A DNA stretch of 64,000 bases from Marinobacter salinus (GCF_001854125.1 NZ_CP017715.1:3596001-3660000), one strand, 5' to 3'; shown: positions 29,143 to 39,800, counted from the first letter of the stretch. Notes: a model not told the origin generated them from the letters alone. Program-made: numbers and translations.

Positions 29143-29176
29143 TGCCAGTGCCGGGATATTTCCTTCGGCACTGGCA
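29143..29176. terminator. Hairpin downstream of acr3
   Basis: TGCCAGTGCCG and CGGCACTGGCA form a perfect 11-base stem with a 12-base loop just past the acr3 stop. No U-run follows on the minus strand, so this is a strong structure but an uncertain intrinsic terminator. Confidence 0.5.
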
Positions 29177-29184
29177 ACATGGCT

Positions 29185-30255
29185 TCATTCGGGAAAACGG
29201 TCCCGGGTCTTGTTGGCAATACGGACAAGAACCAGCATTAGCGGCACTTCCACCAGCACACCAACCACTGTGGCCAGCGCTGCGCCGGATTGCAGGCCGA
29301 ACAGTGCGATGGCCGCGGCCACGGCCAGTTCGAAGAAGTTGCTGGCGCCAATCATGGCGCCCGGTGCTGCGATGCAATGGCGTACTTTCCACAGCCTCGC
29401 CCAGCCATAGGCCAGGAAGAAAATCAGGAAGGTCTGAACAATCAGTGGCACGGCAATCAACACGATGTGCAGGGGATTGTTGAGGATCACTTCCCCCTGG
29501 AAGGCGAACAGCAGCACCAGGGTTACGATCAGCGCCGCCGGGGTGACCGGGCTGAGCCGCTTCATGAAGACATCGTCGTACCACTGCTGACCGTGGCGCG
29601 AAATCAGGGCGCGACGGGTCAGGTAGCCGGCTGTTAGCGGAATCACGATGTACAGGACGACCGACAGCAGCACGGTATCCCAGGGCACCTGGATGTCGGA
29701 AATGCCCAGCAGGAAAACAACAATCGGTGCGAAGGCAAACAGCATGATGATGTCGTTCAGGGATACCTGCACCAGGGTGTAGGCGGCATCGCCTTTGGTC
29801 AGGAAGCTCCACACGAACACCATGGCGGTGCAGGGCGCTGCACCCAACAGGATCGCCCCGGCCAGGTACTCGCTGGCCAGTCCCGGCGCGATCCATGGCT
29901 CGAACACCACCATCAGAAAAAACCAGGCAATGGCAAACATGGTGAAGGGCTTGATCAGCCAGTTGACGATGGTAGTGATCGCCAGGCCTTTCGGTTCTTT
30001 CCGAACACCGACCACCGCACTGAAATCAATCTGCGCCATCATCGGGAAAATCATCGCCCAGATCAGAATGGCGATGGGGATAGAGACCTGCGCGTATTCG
30101 AAGCGGGACAGAGTCTCGGGCACTACGGGCGCGAACTGGCCGAGGGCGACGCCGGCGATGATGGCCAGAGCCACCCACACCGACAGGTACCTGCCGAACA
30201 GGTCCATGCCTTCGCCGGAGCCTTCCGCCTGGGTGATTTCGGTATTGCTGCTCAT
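29185..30255 (-). CDS. acr3: Arsenite efflux transporter Acr3
   Basis: The 356-residue, ten-helix BART-superfamily carrier exports As(OH)3 across the inner membrane. The family hallmark GAAPCTAMVFVWS holds the conserved cysteine, and the NDIIMLFAFAP helix is also present. The start at 30255 (MSSNTEITQ) is preferred; a longer reading would overlap arsH. The gene starts 10 bases after the arsH stop, so arsH and acr3 form one transcription unit from the divergent promoter at about 31.0 kb. Confidence 0.95.
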   Translation of the reverse strand: MSSNTEITQAEGSGEGMDLFGRYLSVWVALAIIAGVALGQFAPVVPETLSRFEYAQVSIPIAILIWAMIFPMMAQIDFSAVVGVRKEPKGLAITTIVNWLIKPFTMFAIAWFFLMVVFEPWIAPGLASEYLAGAILLGAAPCTAMVFVWSFLTKGDAAYTLVQVSLNDIIMLFAFAPIVVFLLGISDIQVPWDTVLLSVVLYIVIPLTAGYLTRRALISRHGQQWYDDVFMKRLSPVTPAALIVTLVLLFAFQGEVILNNPLHIVLIAVPLIVQTFLIFFLAYGWARLWKVRHCIAAPGAMIGASNFFELAVAAAIALFGLQSGAALATVVGVLVEVPLMLVLVRIANKTRDRFPE

Positions 30256-30265
30256 TGCCTTTCCC

Positions 30266-30988
30266 TCACATGGACCGCTGGTTGACGCGTTTGGAGACTT
30301 CTTCGGCACTTTCCACCCGCTCGGAATACCGGTCGGTCAGGTAGTCACTCCGGTCCCGGATCAGCAGAGTGAATTTCACCAGCTCCTCCATCACATCGAC
30401 GATGCGATTGTAATAGGGCGAGGGTTTCATGCGGTCGTTCTCGTCAAACTCCATAAACGCCTTGGGCACCGACGACTGATTCGGGATGGTGACCATCCGC
30501 ATCCAGCGCCCCAACACCCGCAGCTGATTGACGGCATTGAAGGACTGGGAGCCGCCACAGACCTCCATTACGGCCAGGGTCTTGCCCTGGGTGGGACGCA
30601 TGCCGCCAATGGACAGCGGGATCCAGTCAATCTGGGTTTTCATGATGCCGGTCATGGCGCCGTGACGCTCTGGTGAACACCACACCATGCCTTCAGACCA
30701 CTGGGCCAGATCCCGCAATTCCTGCACCTTGGGGTGAGAGGCATCTTCCGCATCGGCCAGAGGCAGACCCCTTGGGTTAAATACCCGGGTTTCCGCGCCC
30801 ATGGCTTCGAGCAATCGGGCAGCCTCTTCAACGGCCAGTCGACTGAACGAGCGTTCCCGCAATGAGCCATACAGCAACAGAATCCGTGGCGGATGTGACG
30901 CCGGCTTTGCCTTGAAGAGCTGGCCCGTTGTTGGAGCGTTGAATAATTCCGGTTCGACGTTGGGGAGGTCCTGGTCCTGGGTGCTCAT
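30266..30988 (-). CDS. arsH: Arsenical resistance flavoprotein ArsH
   Basis: This is a 240-residue NADPH-dependent FMN reductase-fold protein with [14 protein letters not shown] (phosphate-binding loop) near residue 38, [21 protein letters not shown] near 105 and [11 protein letters not shown] near 140, all typical of ArsH. ArsH oxidises trivalent methylated and aromatic arsenicals to less toxic pentavalent forms. The start at 30988 is chosen from family alignment; the upstream extension runs through the divergent gene. It is first in the arsH-acr3 unit. Confidence 0.94.
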   Translation of the reverse strand: MSTQDQDLPNVEPELFNAPTTGQLFKAKPASHPPRILLLYGSLRERSFSRLAVEEAARLLEAMGAETRVFNPRGLPLADAEDASHPKVQELRDLAQWSEGMVWCSPERHGAMTGIMKTQIDWIPLSIGGMRPTQGKTLAVMEVCGGSQSFNAVNQLRVLGRWMRMVTIPNQSSVPKAFMEFDENDRMKPSPYYNRIVDVMEELVKFTLLIRDRSDYLTDRYSERVESAEEVSKRVNQRSM

Positions 30989-31078
30989 TTTTTGCCGGAT
31001 TCCTTTACTCGTGGAGATGCCGGATCTATTATGCACAAAAACAGATATGCATGAAATCAAATATACGGAATCTGGGAT
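30989..31078. promoter_or_regulatory. Divergent ars promoter/operator region
   Basis: These 90 bases separate arsH (minus) from the arsC-arsR fusion (plus). The stretch 31029-31068 is AT-rich and contains CATAAT on the minus strand (31029-31034), a usable -10, and repeated ATGCA plus AAATCAAATATA sequences that could be an ArsR operator. The exact operator cannot be fixed by eye. Confidence 0.5.
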
Positions 31079-31843
31079 ATGAAACGCCGCGTTTTGTTCG
31101 TCTGTACCGCCAACAGTGCCCGTTCCCTGATGGCAGAAGCCTTGCTCCGGGACATTGCCGGAGACCGGTTTGAAGTGGCCAGCGCCGGCACCGAGCCAAC
31201 CAGGCCCCACCCGATGGCACTGCAGGTGCTTGAGGAAGCCGGCATCTCCACTGAAGGATTGCATAGCAAGCAATTGGCCGATGTGCAGGGGCAATACTGG
31301 GATTACGTGATCACCCTGTGCGAGAAAGCCGCGAACGAGTGCGGTACGGTCTGTCAGCCTGCCCAGCAGATTGCCTGGGATTTTGCCGATCCGGTGCCGG
31401 CAAACCGCCACGCCACTTTTGCCCTTACTCTCAAGGAAATCAGGGAGCGCATTGCGCTGTTCGCACTGGTACATCAGAAAGAAACCGGCCCGAAACCCGC
31501 CAGCTATGACCCGGTCACGGTGTTCAAGTCACTGGCCGACGAGTTCCGTCTTGCGGCGCTGTTAATGATCCGCAGCCAGGGGCAACTCTGTGTCTGCGAA
31601 CTTACCGAAGCCTTTGAAGCGCCCCAGCCAAAGGTCAGCCGGCATCTGGCGACGTTGCGGGACGCTGGCCTGCTGGCCACGGAGCGTCGGGGTCAGTGGA
31701 TCTATTATTACCTGAGCCCGGGCATTCCGCAGTGGCTGGCCCGTGTGCTGGATGAAATCGCCAGCCATAACGGCCGTTTGATAGAGAACCCGCTTGCACG
31801 GTTACAGGCCATGGCAGGCCGCCCGTCTGTCCAATGCCTGTAA
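31079..31843 (+). CDS. arsC-arsR: Fusion of LMW-phosphatase-type arsenate reductase (ArsC) with ArsR repressor
   Basis: The 254-residue protein joins two proteins. Residues 1-135 are a thioredoxin-coupled arsenate reductase: P-loop CTANSARS with C9 and R15, redox cysteines C81 and C88 (a third at C92), and the acid D104-P105. Residues about 145-235 are an ArsR winged helix with a CVCEL metalloid-binding pair at C161 and C163 and the recognition segment [13 protein letters not shown]. So the arsenate reductase and the arsenite-responsive repressor are one chain. It heads the plus-strand unit with the GAPDH and arsJ. Confidence 0.92.
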   Translation: MKRRVLFVCTANSARSLMAEALLRDIAGDRFEVASAGTEPTRPHPMALQVLEEAGISTEGLHSKQLADVQGQYWDYVITLCEKAANECGTVCQPAQQIAWDFADPVPANRHATFALTLKEIRERIALFALVHQKETGPKPASYDPVTVFKSLADEFRLAALLMIRSQGQLCVCELTEAFEAPQPKVSRHLATLRDAGLLATERRGQWIYYYLSPGIPQWLARVLDEIASHNGRLIENPLARLQAMAGRPSVQCL

Positions 31844-31888
31844 TCCTCACGCGGTCTAATGTACGAACAGTTTCATCAGGAGCACACC

Positions 31889-32893
31889 ATGAGCAAGATC
31901 AAAGTAGGCATTAATGGATTTGGCCGAATCGGTCGTCTGGCCTTGCGGGCCGCCTGGGGCTGGCCAGATATGGAGTTTGTGGCCATCAACGACCCGGGTG
32001 CCGATGCCGCCACACTGGCCCACCTGCTTAACTTTGACAGCATCCATGGTCGCTGGGGCCAGGAAGCCATTGCGGACGGAACGGACATCGTCATCGAGGG
32101 CCAATGTATTCGGGTGACTCACAACCGCGCCATCGGTGAAACCGACTGGTCCGGCTGCGATCTGGTGATCGAGGCCAGTGGTGTGAACAAGAAGGTCAGC
32201 GCCCTGCAGGCTTATCTGGACCAGGGTGTGAAACGGGTAGTGGTCACGGCACCGGTGAAGGAGGCGGGGGCCAAGAACATTGTGGTTGGTGTGAACGATG
32301 ATATTTTCGACCCGGCCAAAGACCGTATTGTGACCGCCGCCTCCTGCACCACCAATTGCCTGGCGCCGGTGGTGAAGGTGATTCATGAAAAACTGGGTAT
32401 CAAGCACGGCTCCATCACCACCATTCACAGCCTGACCAACACCCAGACCATTATTGATGCGCCCCACAAGGATCTGCGCCGGGCGAGGGCCTGCGGCAGC
32501 TCATTGATTCCCACCAGCACCGGCTCGGCGACGGCGATTATCGAAATATTCCCGGAACTGAATGGGCGCCTCGATGGCCACGCCGTGCGCGTGCCGCTCA
32601 CCAATGCGTCGCTGACCGACTGCGTGTTTGAGGTGGAGACACCGACCGACCGTGCAGCGGTGAATCAGTTGCTGAAAGAAGCCGCTGAAGGTGAGCTCAA
32701 AGGCATCCTGGGATACGAAGAGCGCCCACTGGTGTCCATTGACTACAAAACCGACCCGCGATCGTCCATCGTCGATGCCCTGTCCACCATGGTGGTCAAC
32801 GGCACCCAGGTGAAAATCTACGCCTGGTACGATAACGAGTGGGGCTACGCCAATCGCACCGCCGAACTGGCGCGCAGGGTGGGTGCTGCCTGA
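31889..32893 (+). CDS. ArsJ-associated glyceraldehyde-3-phosphate dehydrogenase
   Basis: The 334-residue GAPDH has NAD-binding [10 protein letters not shown] at the N-terminus and catalytic C153 in [10 protein letters not shown]. In arsenic clusters this paralogue uses arsenate in place of phosphate to give 1-arseno-3-phosphoglycerate, the substrate exported by ArsJ. The start at 31889 is preferred because AGGAG precedes it and it matches the family N-terminus. It lies 45 bases after the arsC-arsR gene and 1 base before arsJ, so these form a unit. Confidence 0.93.
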   Translation: MSKIKVGINGFGRIGRLALRAAWGWPDMEFVAINDPGADAATLAHLLNFDSIHGRWGQEAIADGTDIVIEGQCIRVTHNRAIGETDWSGCDLVIEASGVNKKVSALQAYLDQGVKRVVVTAPVKEAGAKNIVVGVNDDIFDPAKDRIVTAASCTTNCLAPVVKVIHEKLGIKHGSITTIHSLTNTQTIIDAPHKDLRRARACGSSLIPTSTGSATAIIEIFPELNGRLDGHAVRVPLTNASLTDCVFEVETPTDRAAVNQLLKEAAEGELKGILGYEERPLVSIDYKTDPRSSIVDALSTMVVNGTQVKIYAWYDNEWGYANRTAELARRVGAA

Positions 32894-32894
32894 T

Positions 32895-34088
32895 ATGACG
32901 GCTGCCATCCGACAGTACCTGGTGATCACCGGCAACTACTGGGCCTTCACCCTCACCGATGGCGCCCTGCGGATGCTGGTGGTGCTGCACTTCCACCAGT
33001 TGGGCTATTCGCCCCTCGAAATCGCCCTGTTGTTTATCTTCTACGAGTTCTTCGGGGTGGTGACCAACCTGGTCGGCGGTTACCTGGGCGCCCGCATGGG
33101 GCTGAACCGCACCATGAATATCGGGTTGTTCCTGCAGATCGTGGCGCTGGGCATGCTGGCAGTGCCGGCGGCGATGCTCACGGTACCCTGGGTAATGGCG
33201 GCGCAAGCGTTGTCCGGCATTGCCAAGGACCTGAACAAGATGTCCGCCAAGAGCGGCATCAAGTTGCTGGTACCGGATGAGCATCAGGGCAAGCTTTACA
33301 AATGGGTAGCGATCCTGACCGGATCCAAGAACACCCTGAAGGGTGTCGGATTTTTTCTCGGCGGCGTGCTGCTGATGACAGCCGGCTTCACGGGCGCGGT
33401 GGTCTTCATGGCCGTTGCTCTGGGCCTGGTTTGGTTGGCGAGCCTGTTCCTGCTCAAGCAGGAGCTGGGAAAGAGCAAAGCCAAACCGAAGTTCAGAGAG
33501 ATCCTGTCAAAAAGCCGTGCCATTAACGTGCTATCGGCGTCGCGAATGTTCCTGTTCGGCGCCCGGGATGTGTGGTTCGTGGTCGCACTTCCGGTGTACC
33601 TGCATACGGTGTTCGGCTGGGATTTCTGGAAAGTGGGCGGTTTTATGGCCCTCTGGGTTATCGGTTATGGCTTTGTCCAGACGATCGCGCCTCGTGTTAC
33701 CGGTAGTATGAAAGGGAAGCAATCGGCAGTGCTCTGGGCTACCACTTTGGCGCTGATCCCGGCCGGGATTGCCGTGGGCTTGATGGCGGGCTGGTCGCCA
33801 CAGGTTGTGATTGTTGGTGGATTACTGCTGTTCGGGGTGCTGTTCGCTATCAATTCCTCCCTGCACAGCTACCTGATTGTCAGCTATGCACGGGGAGATG
33901 GCGTGTCGTTGGATGTGGGTTTTTACTACATGTCCAATGCTGCCGGCCGGCTTCTTGGTACCATCCTGTCTGGCTGGATTTACCAGTCCTATGGGCTGGG
34001 AGCCTGTCTGTGGATATCCGCCGGGCTGGTGGCAATAGCAGCACTGTTATCCCTGATGCTGCCGGAGAGGCGGCCCGTGATGGCCTGA
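32895..34088 (+). CDS. arsJ: Organoarsenical efflux MFS transporter ArsJ
   Basis: The 397-residue major facilitator protein with about 12 membrane segments fits ArsJ (NYWAFTLTDGALRMLVVLHF at the N-terminus, DLNKMSAKSGIKLLVP in the first half). It exports 1-arseno-3-phosphoglycerate, completing an As(V) extrusion path that needs no reduction. The start is one base after the GAPDH stop, indicating tight coupling. It ends 69 bases from the convergent mini-thioredoxin. Confidence 0.94.
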   Translation: MTAAIRQYLVITGNYWAFTLTDGALRMLVVLHFHQLGYSPLEIALLFIFYEFFGVVTNLVGGYLGARMGLNRTMNIGLFLQIVALGMLAVPAAMLTVPWVMAAQALSGIAKDLNKMSAKSGIKLLVPDEHQGKLYKWVAILTGSKNTLKGVGFFLGGVLLMTAGFTGAVVFMAVALGLVWLASLFLLKQELGKSKAKPKFREILSKSRAINVLSASRMFLFGARDVWFVVALPVYLHTVFGWDFWKVGGFMALWVIGYGFVQTIAPRVTGSMKGKQSAVLWATTLALIPAGIAVGLMAGWSPQVVIVGGLLLFGVLFAINSSLHSYLIVSYARGDGVSLDVGFYYMSNAAGRLLGTILSGWIYQSYGLGACLWISAGLVAIAALLSLMLPERRPVMA

Positions 34089-34157
34089 ATGAAAGGCACC
34101 CTTCGCTTTCGTGGGTTCGGTGCCCGTCGAGTGATTGCCATTCGCGAGTTCAGCCGT

Positions 34158-34400
34158 TCAGTTTCCGGCGTCGAACCAGCCAACAATCTTGTCGTGCTCC
34201 GGAATGGAGCCGCTATGAACCAACTTGCCGTCAACCGCCACAGCTGGCGTCGACATCACCTGGTACTCCATGATTCTGGCCGGATCGGTAACTTTTACCA
34301 CGTCTACTTTCTGGCCAAGCTCACGGGCAACCGTCTCAATCTTTTCAGCAGTGTTAACGCATTTTTTGCAACCGGTACCAAGCACTTCGAAGGTTTTCAT
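34158..34400 (-). CDS. Small thioredoxin-like redox-active disulfide protein
   Basis: The 80-residue thioredoxin-fold protein has a CKKC active site near residue 11 (GTGCKKCVNT) and the cis-proline segment STPAVAVDGKLVHSG. It belongs to the mini-thioredoxin (thioredoxin_3) type found beside DUF318/ArsP-like permeases. It lies 40 bases downstream of such a permease gene, so the two are co-transcribed. It may reduce the permease or carry metalloid to it; this is inference. Confidence 0.88.
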   Translation of the reverse strand: MKTFEVLGTGCKKCVNTAEKIETVARELGQKVDVVKVTDPARIMEYQVMSTPAVAVDGKLVHSGSIPEHDKIVGWFDAGN

Positions 34401-34440
34401 AGTCGTTCTCCTGTCAGATACGGCTTTCAGTCACTGATAG

Positions 34441-35457
34441 TCAGAATCCGGCAAATAGCCAGGGACTGACGATGTTAATCACCCAGCCAACTACCATGAA
34501 GTTGGCCAGCAGGATGGCAAAAATCATGACCAGAAGGCGGAAGGTCATGACCTGCTTGAGCATGATGAATTCCGGAAAACTCGCCGCTACGGTGCTCATG
34601 CAGAAGGCGAGGGTGGTGCCCACGGGTAGGCCCTTGATGATCAGGCTTTCCATGACCGGAATCACGCCGGTGGCGTTGGAGTACAGGGGCAGGCCGGCAA
34701 AAACCGCGGCCGGAACGCTCCACCACTGGCCGGAACCGAGGTTTTCGGCAAACCAGTCATCCGGTACAAAGCCGTGCAGGGCGGCTCCGAGGCCAACGCC
34801 GATCAGCACCCACTTCCAGATGCGGCCGACAATGTCCATCAGTTCGCCTTTGGCAAACTGATGCCTTTCAGCAAGTGTCAGCTTTGGCGCTTCGGGCACG
34901 ACCACACCTTCAGGTGCATCTCTGGCTTGCTCGGCTGCCTTCTGATAGGCCTTGGCAGCAAAGTCCTTCAGCCAGCGTTCACCCTTCACAGCATCCAGTA
35001 TCATGCCGCCGATGACTCCCACGGCCATGCCGACAACAATGTAGGCCAGGGTGAACTTCCAGCCCAGCAGACTCCAGAGCATGATCACCGCGACTTCATT
35101 GATGATGGGCGAGGTAAACAGGAATGCCATGGTGATACCTATTGGAATGCCTGCGCTGGTAAAGCCCAGAAACAGCGGAATGCTGGAACAGGAACAAAAC
35201 GGGGTAATGGCACCAAACCCGGAACCGAAAACATAGCCGACCATCTGGTTCTTTTGCTGGATGTAGGCGCGCACCCGCTCCAGGTTGAGGGAAGCCCGTG
35301 CCAGTGCTATCACATAGATCATTACCACCAGAAGAAACAGAATCTTGGTGGTGTCCTCGATAAAAAAGTGAACCGAGGTGCCCAGTTTGGTGCCTGGGTT
35401 CAGACCCATCAGGTCGTACGTCAGCCAGTTGGCCAGGTGAGTGAATAGTTCAAGCAT
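34441..35457 (-). CDS. DUF318/YraQ/ArsP-like permease
   Basis: The 338-residue membrane protein has the family hallmark TPFCSCSSIPLFLGF near residue 83 and a second conserved block with PLYSNATGVIPVMESL. The CSCS cysteines occur in ArsP, which exports trivalent methylarsenicals such as MAs(III). Together with the CKKC mini-thioredoxin and the adjacent arsenic genes this suggests organoarsenical export, but other YraQ-family members have unknown substrates. The start at 35457 is used. A separate ArsR is not present. Confidence 0.82.
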   Translation of the reverse strand: MLELFTHLANWLTYDLMGLNPGTKLGTSVHFFIEDTTKILFLLVVMIYVIALARASLNLERVRAYIQQKNQMVGYVFGSGFGAITPFCSCSSIPLFLGFTSAGIPIGITMAFLFTSPIINEVAVIMLWSLLGWKFTLAYIVVGMAVGVIGGMILDAVKGERWLKDFAAKAYQKAAEQARDAPEGVVVPEAPKLTLAERHQFAKGELMDIVGRIWKWVLIGVGLGAALHGFVPDDWFAENLGSGQWWSVPAAVFAGLPLYSNATGVIPVMESLIIKGLPVGTTLAFCMSTVAASFPEFIMLKQVMTFRLLVMIFAILLANFMVVGWVINIVSPWLFAGF

Positions 35458-35644
35458 GTTTAGGGCATCTTTCGCTTGCCGAAGGAAGACGATTGCTGAA
35501 TATATGACGAACAACTTCCTGAGAGAATACTCCCATTCTCGGACAACCCGGCTGATCTATAGCAAGAAACGAAAGTAGCATGTGCTCTCTGGAAGACCTC
35601 GCTATAGTCTTGAGGGGCGTCACTCAACAGAGAAGATAACGATA

Positions 35645-36814
35645 ATGATGGATTTGCTTCGGCGTTTCCCACTGCCGGTGATCGTGCTGGCCCAGCTTTT
35701 CGGCACTTCCCTTTGGTTCAGTGTTAACGGTGTATGGTTATCGCTTGCAAGAGAACTGGGGCTCACGGAAACCGATCTGGGCAGGCTGACTCTTGCGGTC
35801 CAGGCCGGTTTTATCGTTGGTACTCTGACCATCGCTGTAACAGGTTTGGCAGACCGGTTTGGTGCCAGCCGGATCTTTGCAGTGTCGAGCCTCCTGGGTG
35901 CTTTGGTCAACGGCGGGTTTGTTTTCGCTGCAGGTTTGCCTCCTCTCGATTTCCTTTTACGATTTGCCACTGGTCTGTGCCTGGCGGGCATCTATCCCCT
36001 GGGGATGAAAATGGTGATTGCCTGGGTTCCGAAATACGCGGGCGCAGCCCTTGCCTGGCTGGTCGGCATGCTCACCTTGGGAACGGCGTTGCCACACCTG
36101 ATGCGGGGAGCAACGCTGGGTATGGCCTGGGAGTGGCCATTGATCGCGGCATCATGTCTGGCGTTGGCCGGTGGAGCAATGGTGTTTCTCCTGGGAGACG
36201 GGCCGCACCTGCCGAAAAGCAGTGGCCGGCTGCCGCTGAGTCAGGGGCTGGCAGCCCTGCAAATACCCAGGTTTCGGGCGGTGGCCGGCGGCTATTTCGG
36301 CCACATGTGGGAACTCTACGCGTTCTGGACCCTGACGCCGCTGTTGATTGGTCGGGAATTGCAGCGACTGGGGCAGGGTGAGGCATTGGTGCCCTGGCTG
36401 GCGTTCGCGGTGATCGGCATCGGCGCCGCTGGCTGCGTCGGCGGCGGCCGTCTCAGTCGTACTGTGGGTAGCGAGCGGGTGGCCCGGGGGGCACTTATGG
36501 TGTCAGGACTTGTCTGCCTGTTATACCCCTGGCTGAGCGGGCTTCCCCCGGTTTTTCTGATGGCGCTGCTGCTTGTCTGGGGCATTGCGGTGATCACGGA
36601 TTCGCCTCAGTTTTCGGCATTGGCCGCGGCGACGGCACCACGGGAAACGGTGGGATCATCCCTGGCGGTGATGAACGCGGTTGGATTTGGCCTGACACTG
36701 CCGGCCATCTGGCTGACCAGTGGCTTGTGGCATCAGCTGGAGGTCTGGGTCGTGCTGATACTCGTGCCCGGGCCCGTGCTCGGTTTGTGGTCGCTTTCTC
36801 GCGGCAAGGGGTAA
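35645..36814 (+). CDS. Major facilitator superfamily transporter
   Basis: The 389-residue protein has about 12 membrane segments and the MFS loop 2-3 signature GLADRFGASR. The N-terminal half resembles the CynX/NarK-like carriers in a general way, but no substrate can be assigned. A TATAGT that could serve as -10 lies 40 bases upstream. The position between the arsenic cluster and nifJ makes a role in arsenic handling possible but unsupported. Starts at 35645 and 35648 are both plausible. Confidence 0.8.
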   Translation: MMDLLRRFPLPVIVLAQLFGTSLWFSVNGVWLSLARELGLTETDLGRLTLAVQAGFIVGTLTIAVTGLADRFGASRIFAVSSLLGALVNGGFVFAAGLPPLDFLLRFATGLCLAGIYPLGMKMVIAWVPKYAGAALAWLVGMLTLGTALPHLMRGATLGMAWEWPLIAASCLALAGGAMVFLLGDGPHLPKSSGRLPLSQGLAALQIPRFRAVAGGYFGHMWELYAFWTLTPLLIGRELQRLGQGEALVPWLAFAVIGIGAAGCVGGGRLSRTVGSERVARGALMVSGLVCLLYPWLSGLPPVFLMALLLVWGIAVITDSPQFSALAAATAPRETVGSSLAVMNAVGFGLTLPAIWLTSGLWHQLEVWVVLILVPGPVLGLWSLSRGKG

Positions 36815-36896
36815 AACCGAAGACGGCTTGCAGATGTCACGGTCGCTACCTAGACTCAGAAAAATCTTTCGGCCTGAACCACAAGGAGTTGTGGCC

Positions 36897-39800
36897 ATGG
36901 AATTCCGCACCCTCGATGGCAACGAAGCCGTGGCTTCGGTGGCCTACCGCCTGAGCGAGACTATTGCTATTTATCCGATCACCCCAGCCTCGGTGATGGG
37001 CGAACACGCCGATGATTGGGCAGCTCTGGGCAAACCCAACCTCTGGGGTCAGGTGCCCAGTGTGGTGGAAATGCAGTCCGAGGCGGGTGCTGCGGGTGCC
37101 ATGCACGGGGCACTTCAGGCGGGTTCGCTGGTAACCACGTTCACCGCCTCTCAGGGGCTGCTGCTGATGCTGCCCAACCTGTTCAAGATTGCCGGTGAGC
37201 TTTCGCCATTCTGCATGCACATTGCTGCCCGCAGTGTCGCCACTCATGCCCTGTCCATTTTCTGTGACCATTCCGACGTAATGACCGCCCGAGGCACGGG
37301 CTTTGCTTTGCTGGCCTCAGGTTCCGTTCAGGAAGCACAGGACCTGGCGGCCGTCGGCCACGCGGTAACTCTGGAAAGCCGGGTACCGGTGATGCATTTT
37401 TTCGACGGCTTCCGCACTTCCCATGAAATCGACAAGATTGTGTCACTCAGGGACGAGGACTTGAAAGCCCTGGTGCCCCATGAGGGGCTGGAGGCGCACC
37501 GGAGCCGTAGGATGACACCGGATCGGCCGGTGGTTCGAGGTACCTCCCAGAATCCGGACGCGTTTTTCCAGTCCCGGGAGGCCATCAATCCTTTCTACAA
37601 TGCGTTTCCGGAAAAACTGGAAGCGGTGATGGACCGGTTTGCCGGCATCACTGGCCGCCAATACCGGTTGTTTGATTATGTCGGCCACCCCGAGGCCGAG
37701 CGGGTGGTCACCCTGATGGGCTCCGGGGCCGAATGCGCCGATGAGACGGTGGAATGGCTGCTGGAGAGGGGTGAAAAGGTGGGGGTGCTCAAGGTACGCC
37801 TGTTCCGCCCCTTTGCCACGGACCGTTTCCTGAAGGCCTTGCCTGACACCGTGAATCAACTGGCGGTACTGGACCGAACCAAGGAGCCCGGGGCCCAGGG
37901 CGAGCCGCTGTTGCTGGAGGTCAGCGGTGCCTTGATGGAAGCCTACAGCCGGGGCGAGCGCAAGGTGCCGCCCCGGGTAATCGGCGGTCGCTATGGCCTG
38001 TCTTCCCGGGAGTTCACGCCGGCCATGGTCTGTGCCATTTTCGACGAACTGAAAGCCGAAGCGCCGAAAACCCGTTTTACCGTTGGCGTGCGGGACGATG
38101 TCAGCCATCTCTCGCTGGAGGTTGATAGCGAACTGGATATCGAGTCTCCGAAAACCCGTCGGGCGCTGTTTTTCGGTCTGGGCGCTGATGGCACCGTCAG
38201 CAGCAACAAGGCCAGCATCAAGATTCTGGGCGAGGGCACGGACCTGTTTGCCCAGGGCCATTTCGTCTACGACTCCAAGAAATCCGGCGCCACCACGGTA
38301 TCCCACCTGCGGTTCGGCCCGCTGCCAATACGCTCCAGCTATCAGATCAACAAGGCCCAGTTTGTGGCCATTCATGCGCCCCAGTTCCTGGAGCGTTTTG
38401 ATGTGCTGGAACATGCCGCCGAGGGCGCAACAGTGCTGCTCAATGTGCCCTGGCCGAAAGAGGAGGTCTGGGATCGGCTGTCGGTGGAGGTCCAGCGGGT
38501 GCTTGTTGAGCGTAAAGCCCGGCTGTTTGTGATTGATGCCGCCGAGGTGGCGGAAAAAGCGGGGCTGGAACGGCGGATCAACACGGTGATGCAGGTCTGC
38601 TTCTTCGCCCTGGCGGATATCCTCCCGCGGGATGAGGCCATTGCCCACATCAAGGAATCCATCCGCAAAACCTGGGGCCGCCGCGGGCCAGAAGTGGTGC
38701 GCCGCAACGTGGAAGCGGTGGATTCGGCGCTGGACAACCTGCACGAGGTGCCGGTACCGGACAGGGTAACGGCCACCCGCACCCGACCGCCGAGAGTGCC
38801 GAAGAATGCACCAGACTTTGTCCAGAAAGTTACCCGCCTGTTACTGGAAGGGCAGGGGGACAAACTGCCGGTCAGTGCTTTTCCGCCGGACGGTACCTGG
38901 CCAACGGGAACCAGTCAGTATGAAAAGCGAACCATCGCCCTGGAAATTCCTATCTGGGAATCCGACTTGTGCGTGCAGTGCAACTTCTGCGCAATGATCT
39001 GTCCCCACACTGCAATCACCAGCAAAGTGTTTGAACCGGAGGCCGTCAAGGGGGCGCCGGAGGCGTTCGAGGTGGTGCCGGAAACCCACACATCTGATCT
39101 GGAAGGCCTCGACTACCGCATACAGGTGGCGCCGGACGACTGCACCGGCTGTGGCTTGTGTGTGGAGGTTTGCCCGGCAAAGGACAGGACCCAGCCCAAG
39201 CGCAAAGCCATCAACATGCAGCCTATTGAGCAGTACCGTGAAGTTGAGTCGGAGAACCTGGCGTTTTTCCGGCAACTTCCGGATGTGCCCAGAGACCGAA
39301 TTCCCCGGGACTTCAAATCCCTGCCGCTGCTGATTCCCCTGTTCGAGTATTCCGGTGCCTGTGCCGGCTGTGGTGAAACGCCCTATATCCGGCTGCTGAC
39401 CCAATTGGTTGGCGATCGGCTTCTGATCGCCAACGCAACCGGATGCTCCTCGATCTATGGCGGCAATTTGCCCACCACGCCATATACGGTAAATGCTGAC
39501 GGCCGGGGACCCACCTGGAATAATTCCCTGTTTGAAGATGCGGCGGAACTGGGTCTGGGTATGCGCCTGGGTCTCGACAAACTCGTGGGTCGGGCCCGGC
39601 AGCTGCTGGATCAGGTACAAGGGCAATTGCCCGACGGGCTCTACTCTGAGCTCACCAGTGCCTGCACCACTGTTGATGAGTCTGCTATGGCGTCAAGGCG
39701 CACAGCGGTTGAGCAGCTCCGGAACTGGCTGGCAGACCGGCAAGGTCCGGAGGCCCGGGAGCTCGAGAGCCTGGCTGATGAACTTTGCCCGAAAAGTGTC

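Noticed and set aside
30989..31474. N-terminal extension of ArsH across the divergent gene
   Set aside because: It would overlap the arsC-arsR fusion on the other strand; ArsH starts properly at 30988.
37443..38744. Long open frame (433 codons) antisense to nifJ
   Set aside because: NifJ is intact and conserved here; the reverse frame is rich in H, Q, R and G with no recognisable motif or start signal.
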